29,445 nt of DNA from Thiotrichaceae bacterium UBA4486 (GCA_002389045.1 DGNS01000016.1:25256-54700); one strand, 5' to 3'; shown: positions 22,327 through 29,445, counted from the stretch's first letter. Made by a program: numbers and translations. Notes: generated from the sequence alone by a model not told the origin.

Positions 22327-23040
22327 ATGAAAAATCTGGTTATCAAACAACACCGGCCGTTGCAGTTGATCCTGACTGTCGTCGTCATCAGTGTGGTTAT
22401 TTCCACGGTCATCTGGCTGTTGCTGGATGAGAGCCACTGGCATTACATACAGAGCCGCATCAGCGGTAATGAAAAAGTCGGCCGGATGTGGCAGATTAAC
22501 CGGCAACTGGAGGAAGAAAACCGCGAACTCAAGGATCGGGTGATAACGCTGGAACAGACGGCGGAAATCGACAAGCAGGCCGGCGAAATGCTGCGCGAGC
22601 AGGTGGTGAATCTCCAGGACCAGTTTTACAAACTCAAGGCGGAACTGGAGTTTTACAAGGGCATCCTCAGTTCCACGCAGGAATCGCGGGGCCTGAACGT
22701 ACAGGGGCTCTATGTCGAGGCGCTGGCGGTCGACCAGACCTATCGCTACCGGCTGGTATTGACCAATGTGGCGAAAAACCAGCAGGATGTCGAAGGTGTC
22801 ATCAACATGACCCTGGAAGGCGAAATGGGCGGCGCCCGGACTGTACTGGATATCAATGAACTGAGCGCAACCTCCCGGGAGCCTTGGGAATTCAAATTTC
22901 GCAACTTCAAGCGCTTTGAAGGTGATATCAAGCTGCCGGCGGGCTTTATTCCCCAGCGAGTCACGGTACAATTGGTACCTAAAGGCAATGGACGGTCCAG
23001 GATCGAGCGATCCTTCGACTGGCCCAATCTAATGAGTTAG
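22327..23040 (+). CDS. DUF6776-type membrane-anchored coiled-coil protein
   Basis: 237 aa. A short cytoplasmic N-terminus precedes one membrane helix (about 13-35, LQLILTVVVISVVISTVIWLLL). Then come a coiled coil (about 55-120, with QLEEENRELKDRV and LKAELEFYKGIL) and a beta-rich C-terminal domain (about 125-237). This is the protein commonly found between argC and bactofilin in gammaproteobacteria. Its function is not established; periplasmic scaffolding near the bactofilin is a guess. The ATG has no good ribosome site, the leader being replaced by repeats. The bactofilin gene follows after 13 nt. Confidence 0.8.
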   Translation: MKNLVIKQHRPLQLILTVVVISVVISTVIWLLLDESHWHYIQSRISGNEKVGRMWQINRQLEEENRELKDRVITLEQTAEIDKQAGEMLREQVVNLQDQFYKLKAELEFYKGILSSTQESRGLNVQGLYVEALAVDQTYRYRLVLTNVAKNQQDVEGVINMTLEGEMGGARTVLDINELSATSREPWEFKFRNFKRFEGDIKLPAGFIPQRVTVQLVPKGNGRSRIERSFDWPNLMS

Positions 23041-23053
23041 GAGAGGCAGTATT

Positions 23054-23473
23054 ATGATTTGGGGTAAGAAAAAACAACCCAGGAATTCCAGCGTCAAGAC
23101 GCTGATCAGTAGGCAAACCGAGGTTCGTGGTGATGTCAAATTCAGCGACGGCATGTACATCGAGGGGACGATTAACGGCAATGTCATCGCCGAGGATGAC
23201 AATTCCCTGCTCATCCTCAATGAAAACGGCACCATCGAGGGCGAGGTCAAGGTGCCCTTCGTCAAGCTCAACGGCGTGGTCATCGGCGATGTGCATGTGA
23301 GTGAACACGTGGAACTCATGTCAAAGGCGAGAATCACAGGGAATGTCTACTATAATTTAATCGAGATGGCGATTGGCGCCGAAGTGAACGGCAAACTCGT
23401 GCATTCCCAGGAAGCCGAGGACGTGCCACTGGCGATCGCCAACTCAACCGACACCCTTGAGGTGTCCGACTGA
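23054..23473 (+). CDS. Bactofilin
   Basis: 139-aa polymer-forming cytoskeletal protein. The bactofilin beta-helix core spans about residues 14-115, with repeating short strands such as VRGDVKFSDGMYIEGTINGNV and GTIEGEVKVPFVKLNGVVIGDV. It has short charged tails and no transmembrane segment. Bactofilins form nucleotide-free filaments under the membrane that place cell-wall enzymes. The ribosome site GGAG lies 12-15 nt before the ATG. The nearby M23 endopeptidase gene (26352-27881) belongs to the class of enzymes often linked with bactofilins, but direct interaction is inference. Confidence 0.93.
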   Translation: MIWGKKKQPRNSSVKTLISRQTEVRGDVKFSDGMYIEGTINGNVIAEDDNSLLILNENGTIEGEVKVPFVKLNGVVIGDVHVSEHVELMSKARITGNVYYNLIEMAIGAEVNGKLVHSQEAEDVPLAIANSTDTLEVSD

Positions 23474-23497
23474 CCAATTAACCGGATGTGAACTGAT

Positions 23498-23851
23498 ATG
23501 ACCGATGTACAGACAACTAGCGAATCTCCCCTGGTGTTCTCGGATTCCGCCGCCATCAAGGTGCGCGAACTGATTGCCGAGGAAAACAACGAAGCCCTGA
23601 AACTGCGCGTGTTCATTTCCGGCGGCGGCTGCTCCGGCTTTCAGTATGGTTTTACTTTTGATGAAAACATCGAGGACGGAGATACCGTAGTCGAGAAGGA
23701 AGGCGTCAAGTTGCTGATCGATCCCATGAGCATCCAGTATCTTGCCGGTGCCGAGATAGACTATTCCGAGGGCATAGAAGGCGCCCAATTCGTCATCCGC
23801 AATCCCAACGCCGCAACCACCTGCGGCTGCGGATCGTCGTTTACTGTTTGA
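23498..23851 (+). CDS. erpA: Iron-sulfur cluster insertion protein ErpA
   Basis: 117 aa A-type carrier. Three conserved cysteines (Cys45 in SGGGCSGFQY, Cys109 and Cys111 in TTCGCGSSFTV) bind a cluster for transfer to apoproteins. ErpA, rather than IscA, is supported by the position after bactofilin and before anmK, as in Pseudomonas. Other A-type carriers have similar sequence. The TGA is followed immediately by a palindromic repeat array. A shared terminator lies at 24133-24168. Confidence 0.92.
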   Translation: MTDVQTTSESPLVFSDSAAIKVRELIAEENNEALKLRVFISGGGCSGFQYGFTFDENIEDGDTVVEKEGVKLLIDPMSIQYLAGAEIDYSEGIEGAQFVIRNPNAATTCGCGSSFTV

Positions 23852-23866
23852 CAGGTGTCTCTATAT

Positions 23867-24119
23867 AGGTGTCAGCCTTCAGGCTGACATCGTAACCTCC
23901 ACCCCTTTGCAAGGTGTCAGCCTTCAGGCTGACATCGTAAACCCCGCCCCCTATGCAGGTGTCAGCCTTCAGGCTGACATCGTAACCCCCGCCCCTTATG
24001 CAGGTGTCAGCCTTCAGGCTGACATCGTAAACCCCGCCCCTTATGCAGGTGTCAGCCTTCAGGCTGACATCGTAAACCCCGCACAGTAGCCAACGATGTC
24101 AGGCTAAAGCCTGACACCT
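23867..24119. repeat. 45-bp tandem array of REP-like palindromes after erpA
   Basis: Five units start at 23867, 23912, 23957, 24002 and 24047, exactly 45 bp apart. Each has the core TGTCAGCCTTCAGGCTGACA (8-bp perfect stem, TTCA loop), then ATCGTAA and a C-rich linker (ACCCCGCCCCTTATGC and variants). A single opposite copy of the TTTA-loop variant closes the region at 24093-24119, oriented with the PEP-CTERM gene. The linkers are near-identical, so this is not a CRISPR array. Confidence 0.95.
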
Positions 24120-24132
24120 GGAGTGAACACAT

Positions 24133-24168
24133 AAAAAAAGGCGCTGTCCGAAGACAGCGCCTTTTTCG
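24133..24168. terminator. Bidirectional Rho-independent terminator
   Basis: Stem GGCGCTGTC / GACAGCGCC with CGAA loop, flanked by A7 on the left and T5 on the right. It can terminate erpA transcription on the plus strand and PEP-CTERM gene transcription on the minus strand. Confidence 0.92.
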
Positions 24169-24198
24169 TTCGGCTATGATGCTATCGAGCTTTCAGGA

Positions 24199-24900
24199 TT
24201 AAGCCTTTTTCCTGCGGCTTGCGAAGCCGAGACCCAGCAGGCCAAGACCAATCAGTGCGATACTGGAAGGTTCCGGCAGGCGGGCGGTAATACGGATGGC
24301 CATGTCGTCATGGTTGTCGTCGTCGCTATCAACGCCGTTATCATCCAGCCAGAGCACAATTGAGTCGCAGTTTGTGTCTGTTGCACCTGAATCACAGCTT
24401 ACAAAAAAGTTGGGGCCAGCATTTGCATCTGTTATCGGATTAGGGTTTGAACCATTAGCAACGGTTCCGGGCGGGACTGTATCACCCGCATCGCCACTCT
24501 GGTTGTAGTCGAAGCTGAAACCCAGTGTTCCACTTGATGCAACGACTGTTGCGAAGAACCCGAGACTGCCCCAGTTATTATTACCGGCGTGATTTTCGGT
24601 ATCGAAAAGCTCCGTTGCGCCAAGATTGAACTCGTTATGGAATGCAGCCTCGAAGCCAAGGAATTCAAAGGTCAGGTAATAACCCTGGCTGGAACCAGTA
24701 AGCTGTATTTCAGATCCATAGTACCCGGATCGTGAAGTTGTTCCTGCACCGTAAACAGGTACGAGACCATTGTTCAGGGCGACTCCACCAGGAATAGATC
24801 CGGAAGATCCACCAACAATATCAATCAAACCGGCATAAGCACTGCTGCTGACGCAGAGAGCAAGACCGGCAACTAATGTTTTAATATTTCGAAATTTCAT
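24199..24900 (-). CDS. PEP-CTERM sorting-domain protein
   Basis: 233 aa. The signal peptide (about 1-23, …LVAGLALCVSSSAYA) is followed by a Gly/Ser/Asn-rich secreted domain with an acidic run near the end (LDDNGVDSDDDNHDD, possibly calcium-binding). The C-terminus is a full sorting signal: LPEPSS, a hydrophobic helix (IALIGLGLLGLGFA) and the basic tail SRRKKA. Exosortase A is expected to cut near PEP and release or attach the protein to the matrix. Two ATGs are adjacent (24903 and 24900). GGAGG lies 2 nt from the first and 5 nt from the second, so I choose 24900. A sigma-54 promoter lies 44-59 nt upstream. Base composition looks more AT-rich than its neighbours. Confidence 0.93.
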   Translation of the reverse strand: MKFRNIKTLVAGLALCVSSSAYAGLIDIVGGSSGSIPGGVALNNGLVPVYGAGTTSRSGYYGSEIQLTGSSQGYYLTFEFLGFEAAFHNEFNLGATELFDTENHAGNNNWGSLGFFATVVASSGTLGFSFDYNQSGDAGDTVPPGTVANGSNPNPITDANAGPNFFVSCDSGATDTNCDSIVLWLDDNGVDSDDDNHDDMAIRITARLPEPSSIALIGLGLLGLGFASRRKKA

Positions 24901-24943
24901 CATAGCCTCCGTGAAATAAATAGTATTTAGCCACCCAATCTAC

Positions 24944-24959
24944 TGCACCTCTCGTGCCA
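24944..24959 (-). promoter_or_regulatory. Sigma-54 (-24/-12) promoter of the PEP-CTERM gene
   Basis: The minus strand reads TGGCACGAGAGGTGCA: a perfect -24 element (TGGCACG), then -12 GTGCA (consensus TTGCA), with GG-N10-GC spacing. The predicted start is near 24933, leaving a leader of about 30 nt with GGAGG. Confidence 0.85.
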
Positions 24960-24978
24960 ACATCGATTATTTATTAAA

Positions 24979-24991
24979 TATCAAAGAGTTA
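24979..24991 (+). promoter_or_regulatory. Consensus IHF site upstream of the sigma-54 promoter
   Basis: TATCAAAGAGTTA matches the E. coli IHF consensus WATCAANNNNTTR at every fixed position and is preceded by an AT-rich tract (24968-24980). It lies 20-32 bp upstream of the -24 element, where IHF bends DNA in enhancer-dependent promoters. Confidence 0.6.
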
Positions 24992-25154
24992 TAGAAACCC
25001 TGTGGGTCGTTTAACAAGCCGTTCGTAAAGAATTTCGACGTTGTCTGGCGTTCATCTCTGCACAATTCTGGTGCATATTATCGCTGAAATAATGTATCTA
25101 CCTGTTATTAATGGATATTCGGTATAAACCTCTCCAGTCAGGATACCCATGGCC

Positions 25155-25172
25155 TGTAAAGCCTGCTTTACA
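25155..25172. promoter_or_regulatory. Inverted repeat, candidate upstream activator site
   Basis: TGTAAAG-CCTG-CTTTACA is a perfect 7-4-7 palindrome about 200 bp upstream of the sigma-54 promoter. It fits an enhancer site for PrsR. It could instead be a terminator hairpin for anmK, but neither side has a T-run. Smaller hairpins lie at 25185-25220. Nothing else is recognised in 24904-25236. Confidence 0.4.
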
Positions 25173-25236
25173 TGTTATTGATAGAGTCTAAAGACTGCTT
25201 TTCGGGAACCACTTAGGTGGCTTAACCAACTGATAA

Positions 25237-26334
25237 TCAAGGGGAATAAATGCCACCCAGGGTCACCGGCCGGTCACTGCCCGTTAACTCTTTCAACACC
25301 ATTTTTTCATTATTGATTCGTTTGCCGGCCAGCCAGGCAAAACAACCGGCCTCGATGGCGTTGCCGTCCATGCCGGCCTCGCCGGTTGTCATCAGGGGAA
25401 CCGGGGCCACGGCACTGGCCAGTCTGTCCATCAGGGCCCCATTGTGCACGCCGCCGCCGCAGACCAGGATATCGTCCGGATCCTGGCCGCTGTTGTGAAT
25501 GGCCTCACTAATGGTCTTCGCCGTCAGGGCGAGCAGAGTCGCCTGCACGTCTTCCGGCTTCGGTGAGTTGCCGAGCCGGTCGATTTTTCCCTGCAGCCAG
25601 TCGAGGTTGAAGTCATCCCGGCCGGTGCTCTTCGGCGGTCGCTTGGCAAAATAATCATCCTCCAGCAAGATCTTGAGTAAGTCTTTACTGACCTTACCGG
25701 TACCGGCCCATAGGCCATTCTCATCAAATGCCCTGGATTGATGGCGTTGGATCCAGTCATCCATGAGCCCATTGCCGGGGCCGCTGTCAAACCCGGTCAA
25801 GGGCGCGTCAGCCTCGGCGGATAACAGGGTGAGATTGGCGATGCCGCCGATGTTGAGAACGATGCGCGCATGATCGGTCTGGAACAGGGCCTGGTGAAAC
25901 AGCGGCGCGAAGGGCGCTCCCTGGCCACCGTTGGCGACATCCATGCGGCGAAAGTCGGCAACCGTGGTGATCCCGGTACGCGAGGCAATAACGTTGGGAT
26001 CGCCGATCTGAACGGTGCACGGCGGTTTGGAGCCGGGGCTGTGAAATACTGTCTGGCCGTGACTGCCGATGGCGGCGATGTCCTCTGGATTGACCCCGTG
26101 CCCGGCTATCAGCTCCAGGGCCGCCTCGGCAAAGAGTTCACCGATGCGCACATCCATCATGGCGACGGTTTTCAGCGGAGTGTTTTCATTCATGGCTCTG
26201 AGGGGTGTTCTTATGTCCTCAGGGATCGGGTATTCCCGGAATGCCACCAGCTCGATAGTGCGGTGTTTAATATTTATCAGGGCCGTGTCCACGGCGTCCA
26301 TGCTGGTGCCAGAGATGAGTCCGAGGAATAACAC
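25237..26334 (-). CDS. anmK: Anhydro-N-acetylmuramic acid kinase
   Basis: 365 aa, the usual length. It phosphorylates and hydrates 1,6-anhydro-MurNAc to MurNAc-6-phosphate in cell-wall recycling. The N-terminal phosphate-binding loop region is FLGLISGTSMDAVDTALI. The ASKHA-fold segments AAIGSHGQTVFHSP, LNIGGIANLTLL, TGFDSGPGNGLMDDWI and ILVCGGGVHNGALMDRL are all present. It follows the M23 peptidase gene by 17 nt on the same strand. Both act on murein, so the pair is functionally coherent. Confidence 0.96.
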   Translation of the reverse strand: MLFLGLISGTSMDAVDTALINIKHRTIELVAFREYPIPEDIRTPLRAMNENTPLKTVAMMDVRIGELFAEAALELIAGHGVNPEDIAAIGSHGQTVFHSPGSKPPCTVQIGDPNVIASRTGITTVADFRRMDVANGGQGAPFAPLFHQALFQTDHARIVLNIGGIANLTLLSAEADAPLTGFDSGPGNGLMDDWIQRHQSRAFDENGLWAGTGKVSKDLLKILLEDDYFAKRPPKSTGRDDFNLDWLQGKIDRLGNSPKPEDVQATLLALTAKTISEAIHNSGQDPDDILVCGGGVHNGALMDRLASAVAPVPLMTTGEAGMDGNAIEAGCFAWLAGKRINNEKMVLKELTGSDRPVTLGGIYSP

Positions 26335-26351
26335 GGATAATGGACCCGTGA

Positions 26352-27881
26352 TTAACGCGTCACGGTGGAGGCGGGTTTCTCCTTGTTCATGGCGATGAGT
26401 TCGGCTTCGCGCTCGCGCTCTGCAGCGGCAAAATCGGTCTGCCTGCTGAATTCATCCAGTTGCGCCAGCAATGGCCGGGTCCGGGCAACGAATTCATCCA
26501 TCAAATCGTCGGGGATGCGCGCGGCCTTGGGCAAATCCACGGTCAGGGGATTTCTGTGCACACCATGAACGCGGAACTCGTAATGCAGGTGCGGACCCGT
26601 CGCCAGGCCGGAACTGCCGATATAACCGATGATCTGCCCCTGCTTGATGCGCACGCCGTTGCGTATGCCCTTGCCGTAACGCGACATGTGCGCATATAGA
26701 GTGCTGTAGGTGCTGCCATGGCGTATCGCCACGGTGCGGCCGTAACCGCCCTTGGTACCCTTGAAGGTGACGACGCCATCGCCGGTGGCCTTGATCGGCG
26801 TGCCCGTCGGCGCGGCGTAGTCCACGCCCTTGTGCGCGCGGATGGTGTTCAATATGGGGTGTCGGCGGTTCAGGTTGAAACGCGAACTGATGCGTGAAAA
26901 CTTGACCGGCGTGCGCAAAAACGCCTTGCGCATGCTGTGTCCGCTGTCGGAATAGTACTGGCTGTCGCCGTCCTCGTGGGTGAAGCGTACAGTCTTGAAG
27001 GTTTTGCCGCGGTTGGTAAATTCCGCCGCCAGGATCGGGCCGTCTTCCACCTTGACGCCATCCTTGTAGTATTCCTCAAACATGACCGTGAACCGATCAC
27101 CCTGGCGGATGTCGAGAGCGAAGTCGATGTCCCAGCCGTAGATGGTGACCATCTCCATGATGAGCTTATCGGACAGCCCGGCCTCGAGCCCGGCCAGGTA
27201 CAGCGAACTGGAGATTGCGGCCGCGGCATGGCGTACCTTTTTATCCAGCGCAATATCCTCGATGGCCGTGGTGATCGTATCGTCGCCATGGCTCACCACG
27301 AGTTTACGGCTGGGACTGATGTCGTACTCCATGGCCTGGAGTTGGCCGTCGCTGATATCAAAACGCAGAGCCTGCCCGGGCATGATGCTTTTCAGGGTCT
27401 TCGCATCTTCACCGGAGGTCATGATGTCGTGGAGGACGCGCGGACCGAGATCCAGACGCTTGAAGATGAGCGCCATGTTGTCACCGCGCTTGACCGTCAC
27501 TTCCCGCCAGTTGCGGGTTTCCGCGACGGACTCGGCGGGCAATGTGACTGATTCCGTTTCATCCACCAGGGCGGGCAACTGCACAGCCGCTTCTTCCCGC
27601 CATTCGGGCAGCGGATCGACCGGTTGGATCATGGCAACGTGCCGGGGAGCCGTCGTGCTTTGCCCGGCACGGGTAATTTCAGGTGTGGATGCGGGCCCAG
27701 ACAGGTGAACTTTGACTTCGGTTGGCCCGGTCATGGCGTTGCCGGATTCGGAGAAGGAATTCAGGAGTAAAAACGCGCCGGTCAGACCCAGCACACCGGC
27801 ATACGCGATGTGCCGATGAAGCTTCTGTCCCCGGGCAACCTTTGCCTTATAGTCTTGCTTTATATAGACTTTGTAAGTCAC
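26352..27881 (-). CDS. M23 murein endopeptidase (MepM-like)
   Basis: 509 aa. A membrane anchor lies at about 24-42 (IAYAGVLGLTGAFLLLNSF), followed by a linker and an OapA/LysM-like region (about 125-175, TVKRGDNMALIFKRLDL). A middle beta domain precedes the C-terminal LytM domain (about 325-445). Zinc and catalytic residues are visible: His350 and Asp354 in HKGVDYAAP, His398 in LYAHMS and His433 in GPHLHYEF. It is a periplasmic peptidoglycan DD-endopeptidase of the MepM/ShyA type, expected to open crosslinks for growth. It is divergent from tyrS, with 148 nt between starts, and has a long charged C-terminal tail (about 470-509). Confidence 0.93.
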   Translation of the reverse strand: MTYKVYIKQDYKAKVARGQKLHRHIAYAGVLGLTGAFLLLNSFSESGNAMTGPTEVKVHLSGPASTPEITRAGQSTTAPRHVAMIQPVDPLPEWREEAAVQLPALVDETESVTLPAESVAETRNWREVTVKRGDNMALIFKRLDLGPRVLHDIMTSGEDAKTLKSIMPGQALRFDISDGQLQAMEYDISPSRKLVVSHGDDTITTAIEDIALDKKVRHAAAAISSSLYLAGLEAGLSDKLIMEMVTIYGWDIDFALDIRQGDRFTVMFEEYYKDGVKVEDGPILAAEFTNRGKTFKTVRFTHEDGDSQYYSDSGHSMRKAFLRTPVKFSRISSRFNLNRRHPILNTIRAHKGVDYAAPTGTPIKATGDGVVTFKGTKGGYGRTVAIRHGSTYSTLYAHMSRYGKGIRNGVRIKQGQIIGYIGSSGLATGPHLHYEFRVHGVHRNPLTVDLPKAARIPDDLMDEFVARTRPLLAQLDEFSRQTDFAAAEREREAELIAMNKEKPASTVTR

Positions 27882-28029
27882 GGTCTTTACGTGAAATTGT
27901 TTGGACTAACATATCTATAACCGCCGGTTTCGTCAACGGTATTTATAAAAAAATGCGATAAAAAGCCTCTGTTTCCGCCAGAGTTTTACATAATAATCAC
28001 ACCCTTGAATCTAAGCTGATGACTTTACA

Positions 28030-29238
28030 ATGACGCGTGTTGCCGATGCACTCGATATTCTGCGCCGTGGTACCGACGAGATCCTGCTCGAAGCGGACCT
28101 GGAAAAGAAGTTAAACCAGAACCGCCCGCTCAGGATCAAGGCCGGGTTCGACCCGACGGCGCCCGACCTGCACCTCGGCCACACCGTACTCATTAACAAG
28201 ATGCGCCAGTTCCAGGACCTCGGCCACGAGGTGATCTTTCTGATCGGCGATTTCACCGGCATGATCGGCGACCCCACGGGCAAAAGCACCACCCGACCGC
28301 CGCTGTCGCGCGATGAGGTCATCGAAAATGCCCGCACCTACGAGGCACAGATATTCAAGATCCTGGATCCGGAAAAAACCCTGGTCATGTTCAACTCCAG
28401 CTGGATGGGCGAGATGAACGCCGCCGATCTGATCCAGCTCGCCGCCCGCCATACCGTGGCGCGCATGCTCGAACGCGACGATTTCAACAAGCGCTTCACC
28501 TCGAACCAGCCAATTGCGATCCATGAGTTTCTCTATCCCCTGGTTCAGGCCTACGATTCCGTTGCCATCAAGGCCGATGTCGAACTGGGCGGTACGGACC
28601 AGAAGTTCAACCTGCTGGTGGGCCGCCAGATCCAGGAAAGCTACGGCCAGCCCCCGCAGGTCATCATGACCCTGCCGATCCTGGAGGGCATTCACTCCGG
28701 TGCCGAGAAAATGTCCAAATCCCTGGATAATTACGTTGGCATCACCGAATCCCCGGACGAGATGTTCGGCAAAATCATGAGCATTGACGATGAGAAGATG
28801 TGGCGCTGGTTCGACCTGCTGAGTTTCCGCCCCGCGGCCGAGATCGAGGCGTTGCGGACAGAAGTCGCCAACGGCGCCAATCCCCGCGACATCAAGTTCC
28901 GCTTGGCCGAGGAGATCATCGCCCGTTTTCATAACCAGAAGGCGGCAACCGCGGCCCGGCAGGCCTTTATCGACCGCTTCCGCGAAGGCGTCCTACCGGA
29001 CGATATCGAGGAGCAAGTGATCACGGCCGATGCCGGGGGAACGAAATGGATCGCTGCCGCCTGCACCGAGACCGGCTTGACGGCCAGCAATTCTGAAGCG
29101 ATTCGCAACATCACCGCCGGCGCATTACGCATAGACGGCGAAAAAGTCACCGACAAAAACACCCAACTAATAGCCGGCAAGTCCTACATAATCCAGATAG
29201 GTAAACGCCGCATTACCCGGATAAGGATAAGGAAATAG
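28030..29238 (+). CDS. tyrS: Tyrosyl-tRNA synthetase
   Basis: 402-aa class I synthetase. The HIGH-type motif is HLGH (48-51), the KMSKS loop is at 227-231 and the tyrosine pocket segments include DFTGMIGDPTGKS. A C-terminal S4 RNA-binding domain lies at about 340-402. The subtype with HLGH and about 400 residues fits the TyrZ-like group, as PA0668 in Pseudomonas. The ribosome site before 28030 is weak. No T-box or other leader element is evident in 27882-28029. The stop TAG is followed within 1 nt by a half copy of the palindromic repeat. Confidence 0.97.
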   Translation: MTRVADALDILRRGTDEILLEADLEKKLNQNRPLRIKAGFDPTAPDLHLGHTVLINKMRQFQDLGHEVIFLIGDFTGMIGDPTGKSTTRPPLSRDEVIENARTYEAQIFKILDPEKTLVMFNSSWMGEMNAADLIQLAARHTVARMLERDDFNKRFTSNQPIAIHEFLYPLVQAYDSVAIKADVELGGTDQKFNLLVGRQIQESYGQPPQVIMTLPILEGIHSGAEKMSKSLDNYVGITESPDEMFGKIMSIDDEKMWRWFDLLSFRPAAEIEALRTEVANGANPRDIKFRLAEEIIARFHNQKAATAARQAFIDRFREGVLPDDIEEQVITADAGGTKWIAAACTETGLTASNSEAIRNITAGALRIDGEKVTDKNTQLIAGKSYIIQIGKRRITRIRIRK

Positions 29239-29239
29239 C

Positions 29240-29445
29240 AGGTGTCAGCCTGGTCTGTAAGGTGTCAGCCTTCCCCCCGATCAGGTGTCAGCCTTCAGGC
29301 TGACATCGAGAACCCCGCCCGGCAGCCGAACGATGCAGGTGTCAGCCTACCCTATATGCAGGTGTCAGCCTTCCTCCGATCAGGTGTCAGCCTTCAGGCT
29401 GACATCGTAAACCCCGCCCGGCACCTGACGATGTCAGGCTAAAGC
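29240..29445. repeat. REP-like half-unit and full-unit array after tyrS, cut by the window end
   Basis: Left arms (AGGTGTCAGCC) start at 29240, 29260, 29283, 29337, 29360 and 29382, with spacing of 20-23 bp inside each trio. Only the third of each trio (29283-29309 and 29382-29408) has the full palindrome, each followed by the C-rich linker (ACCCCGCCC). A minus-oriented copy begins at 29428 and runs off the window. Confidence 0.92.

Noticed and set aside
23907..24089. 60-aa repetitive protein (AGVSLQADIVNPAPY units)
   Set aside because: The frame is open only because the palindromic unit is 45 bp long; there is no ribosome site. The similar frame after tyrS (29242-29442) is the same artefact.
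23867..24092. CRISPR array after erpA
   Set aside because: The direct repeats are regularly spaced, but the 'spacers' are near-identical C-rich linkers and the repeats are nearly full palindromes; no cas genes are nearby.

Overview
The window looks like a chromosomal segment of a gammaproteobacterium with moderately high GC (an impression by eye, not a measurement). The strongest taxonomic hint is gene order. The run argC, DUF6776-type protein, bactofilin, erpA, anmK, M23 peptidase, tyrS matches the order I know from Pseudomonas (PA0662 to PA0668). Here the order is broken only by one inserted PEP-CTERM gene and its repeats. The genus cannot be decided from the sequence.

Layout. 1-2115 (+): a possible 3' gene fragment, a nitrilase-family hydrolase, an RraA-like protein and a glycine-zipper envelope protein. 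2261-13289 (-): the front half of an exosortase-A (XrtA)/PEP-CTERM exopolysaccharide locus. In transcription order it holds a sugar-phosphate transferase; the PrsK/PrsR two-component pair; and an operon of Wza-like lipoprotein, Wzz-like chain-length protein, tyrosine autokinase, outer-membrane barrel and AAA ATPase. The exosortase itself is not in the window. 13995-14939 (+): a lone nucleotidyltransferase-like protein. 15072-17971 (-): thiD-thiE-hemL and a DUF3012 lipoprotein. 18023-18187 (+): rubredoxin. 18465-20344 (-): hemJ, a TlpA-like thioredoxin and a DUF4126 membrane protein. 20391-20972: a MITE-like element and a candidate small RNA. 21050-23851 (+): argC, DUF6776, bactofilin, erpA. 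24199-27881 (-): PEP-CTERM protein, anmK, M23 peptidase. 28030-29238 (+): tyrS.

How the parts connect. PrsR is a sigma-54 activator (GAFTGA motif, Fis-type HTH). I find two exact GG-N10-GC sigma-54 promoters in the window. One lies upstream of the sugar transferase that starts polysaccharide assembly. The other lies upstream of the distant PEP-CTERM gene, where a consensus IHF site and a farther-upstream inverted repeat complete a classical enhancer-dependent layout. The sequence therefore suggests that PrsK/PrsR coordinates the polymer and its sorted protein.

The intergenic DNA is the other notable feature. Two repeat systems fill nearly every gene boundary. The first is an oriented 27-bp REP-like palindrome family with compensatory stem variants, arranged in 45-bp and 23-bp arrays. 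The second is 7-bp-period 'heptad' arrays with a few vocabularies. At convergent gene pairs both systems begin at or within a few bases of stop codons and are mostly oriented with the gene they follow, giving mirrored junctions. One copy supplies the last codons and stop of a gene. One heptad array is a perfect four-run G-quadruplex motif.
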